Assembly: GCA_013203565.1 (NCBI GenBank)
Contig: JABMPZ010000040.1
Coordinates: 1-5,528 of the forward strand
Direction of reading: 5' to 3'
DNA: 5,528 bases
Origin: Parcubacteria group bacterium
GTDB taxonomy: Bacteria > Patescibacteriota > Minisyncoccia > Minisyncoccales > CG1-02-41-26
Shown: one piece after another, positions 5,438-5,528 of the stretch
Layout of the letters: each line of letters begins with the position of its first letter
How positions within the stretch are numbered: position 1 is the stretch's first letter
Position numbers and translations under genes: made by a program
The notes under the pieces: model-generated
The model's input: the letters and a program-made list of their open reading frames with translations, nothing else
Told to the model about the DNA's origin: nothing
The model's database searches: none

Positions 5438-5528
5438 ATGGTTACAAAATACTTCCTGTTACAGTTTTATCTTTTTGGTCCTAACTGCGTCAAACTGCGT
5501 AAAAAGGCTTTTACCGTAGCTACTGCTA
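5438..5528 (+). CDS. Possible start of a further gene, exported or surface protein (partial)
   Basis: An ATG one base after the ASCH stop (TGAgATG) opens a frame with no stop for 30 codons to the window end. The reading contains a basic patch followed by small and hydrophobic residues, KLRKKAFTVATA, which resembles the beginning of a secretion signal. The spacing would allow translational coupling to the ASCH gene. Against it, there is no Shine-Dalgarno sequence, 30 open codons are not rare, and 20 or so residues before the basic patch is long for a signal n-region. I cannot name a family. Confidence 0.3.
   Translation, partial: MVTKYFLLQFYLFGPNCVKLRKKAFTVATA
5481..5500 (+). repeat. Tandem 10-base direct repeat
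   Basis: CTAACTGCGT (5481-5490) is followed directly by CAAACTGCGT (5491-5500), two copies differing at one base. It lies inside the open frame at 5438-5528, but the 10-base period is not a multiple of three, so it is not a protein repeat. A replication slip or a doubled protein-binding half-site spaced one helical turn apart would both produce this pattern. Confidence 0.4.

Overview
The window is A+T-rich (by eye roughly a third G+C). It carries one complete two-gene transport operon on the + strand, followed by a short, probably truncated gene and the start of a possible further gene. I infer an uncultivated Patescibacteria/CPR bacterium of the Parcubacteria type. The grounds are the family flavour of the proteins (an RND permease with an adaptor that has a helix-bundle insertion, and a small ASCH protein), the A/T-rich starts without Shine-Dalgarno sequences at all three main genes, and the low G+C. 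This is recall of family resemblance, not a search result. The code looks standard: 1,580 sense codons in the two large genes contain no in-frame TGA.

Layout. Positions 1-25 may hold the last codons of an upstream gene. A perfect 44-base palindrome with a T-rich tail (35-86) follows and reads as a strong intrinsic terminator. Positions 87-258 form a non-coding promoter region with a 13-base inverted repeat (167-179) and a good -35/-10 pair (203-231). Gene 1 (259-1767) encodes a membrane-anchored HlyD/AcrA-like adaptor. After a 71-base gap containing a hairpin and an 8-codon mini-frame, gene 2 (1839-5075) encodes a full-length RND permease. A hairpin with a GTAA loop (5093-5118) probably ends the operon. 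A stretch with A-tracts spaced about one helical turn apart precedes gene 3 (5185-5436), an ASCH-domain protein that stops about 30 residues short of the family's usual end. One base after its stop, a frame opens at 5438 and runs off the window; its basic-then-small-residue reading could be the start of an exported protein.

How it works together. The adaptor and permease should form a proton-driven export complex in the cytoplasmic membrane. No outer-membrane TolC-type channel is encoded here, which fits a host without a classical outer membrane but does not prove it. The substrate cannot be read from sequence.

Most noteworthy observations: (i) the permease keeps only part of the AcrB-type proton relay (D424, R991 and T998 kept; the second TM4 Asp and the TM10 Lys replaced by N425 and N961, with an extra Asp at 962); (ii) the adaptor hairpin carries a roughly 150-residue helical insertion; (iii) synonymous codon usage changes sharply near the permease 3' end (4734-4916), where only 1 of 61 codons ends in T; (iv) the ASCH gene is truncated and closely abuts the next frame. 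I found no CRISPR array, tRNA, rRNA, insertion sequence or clearly novel multi-gene system.
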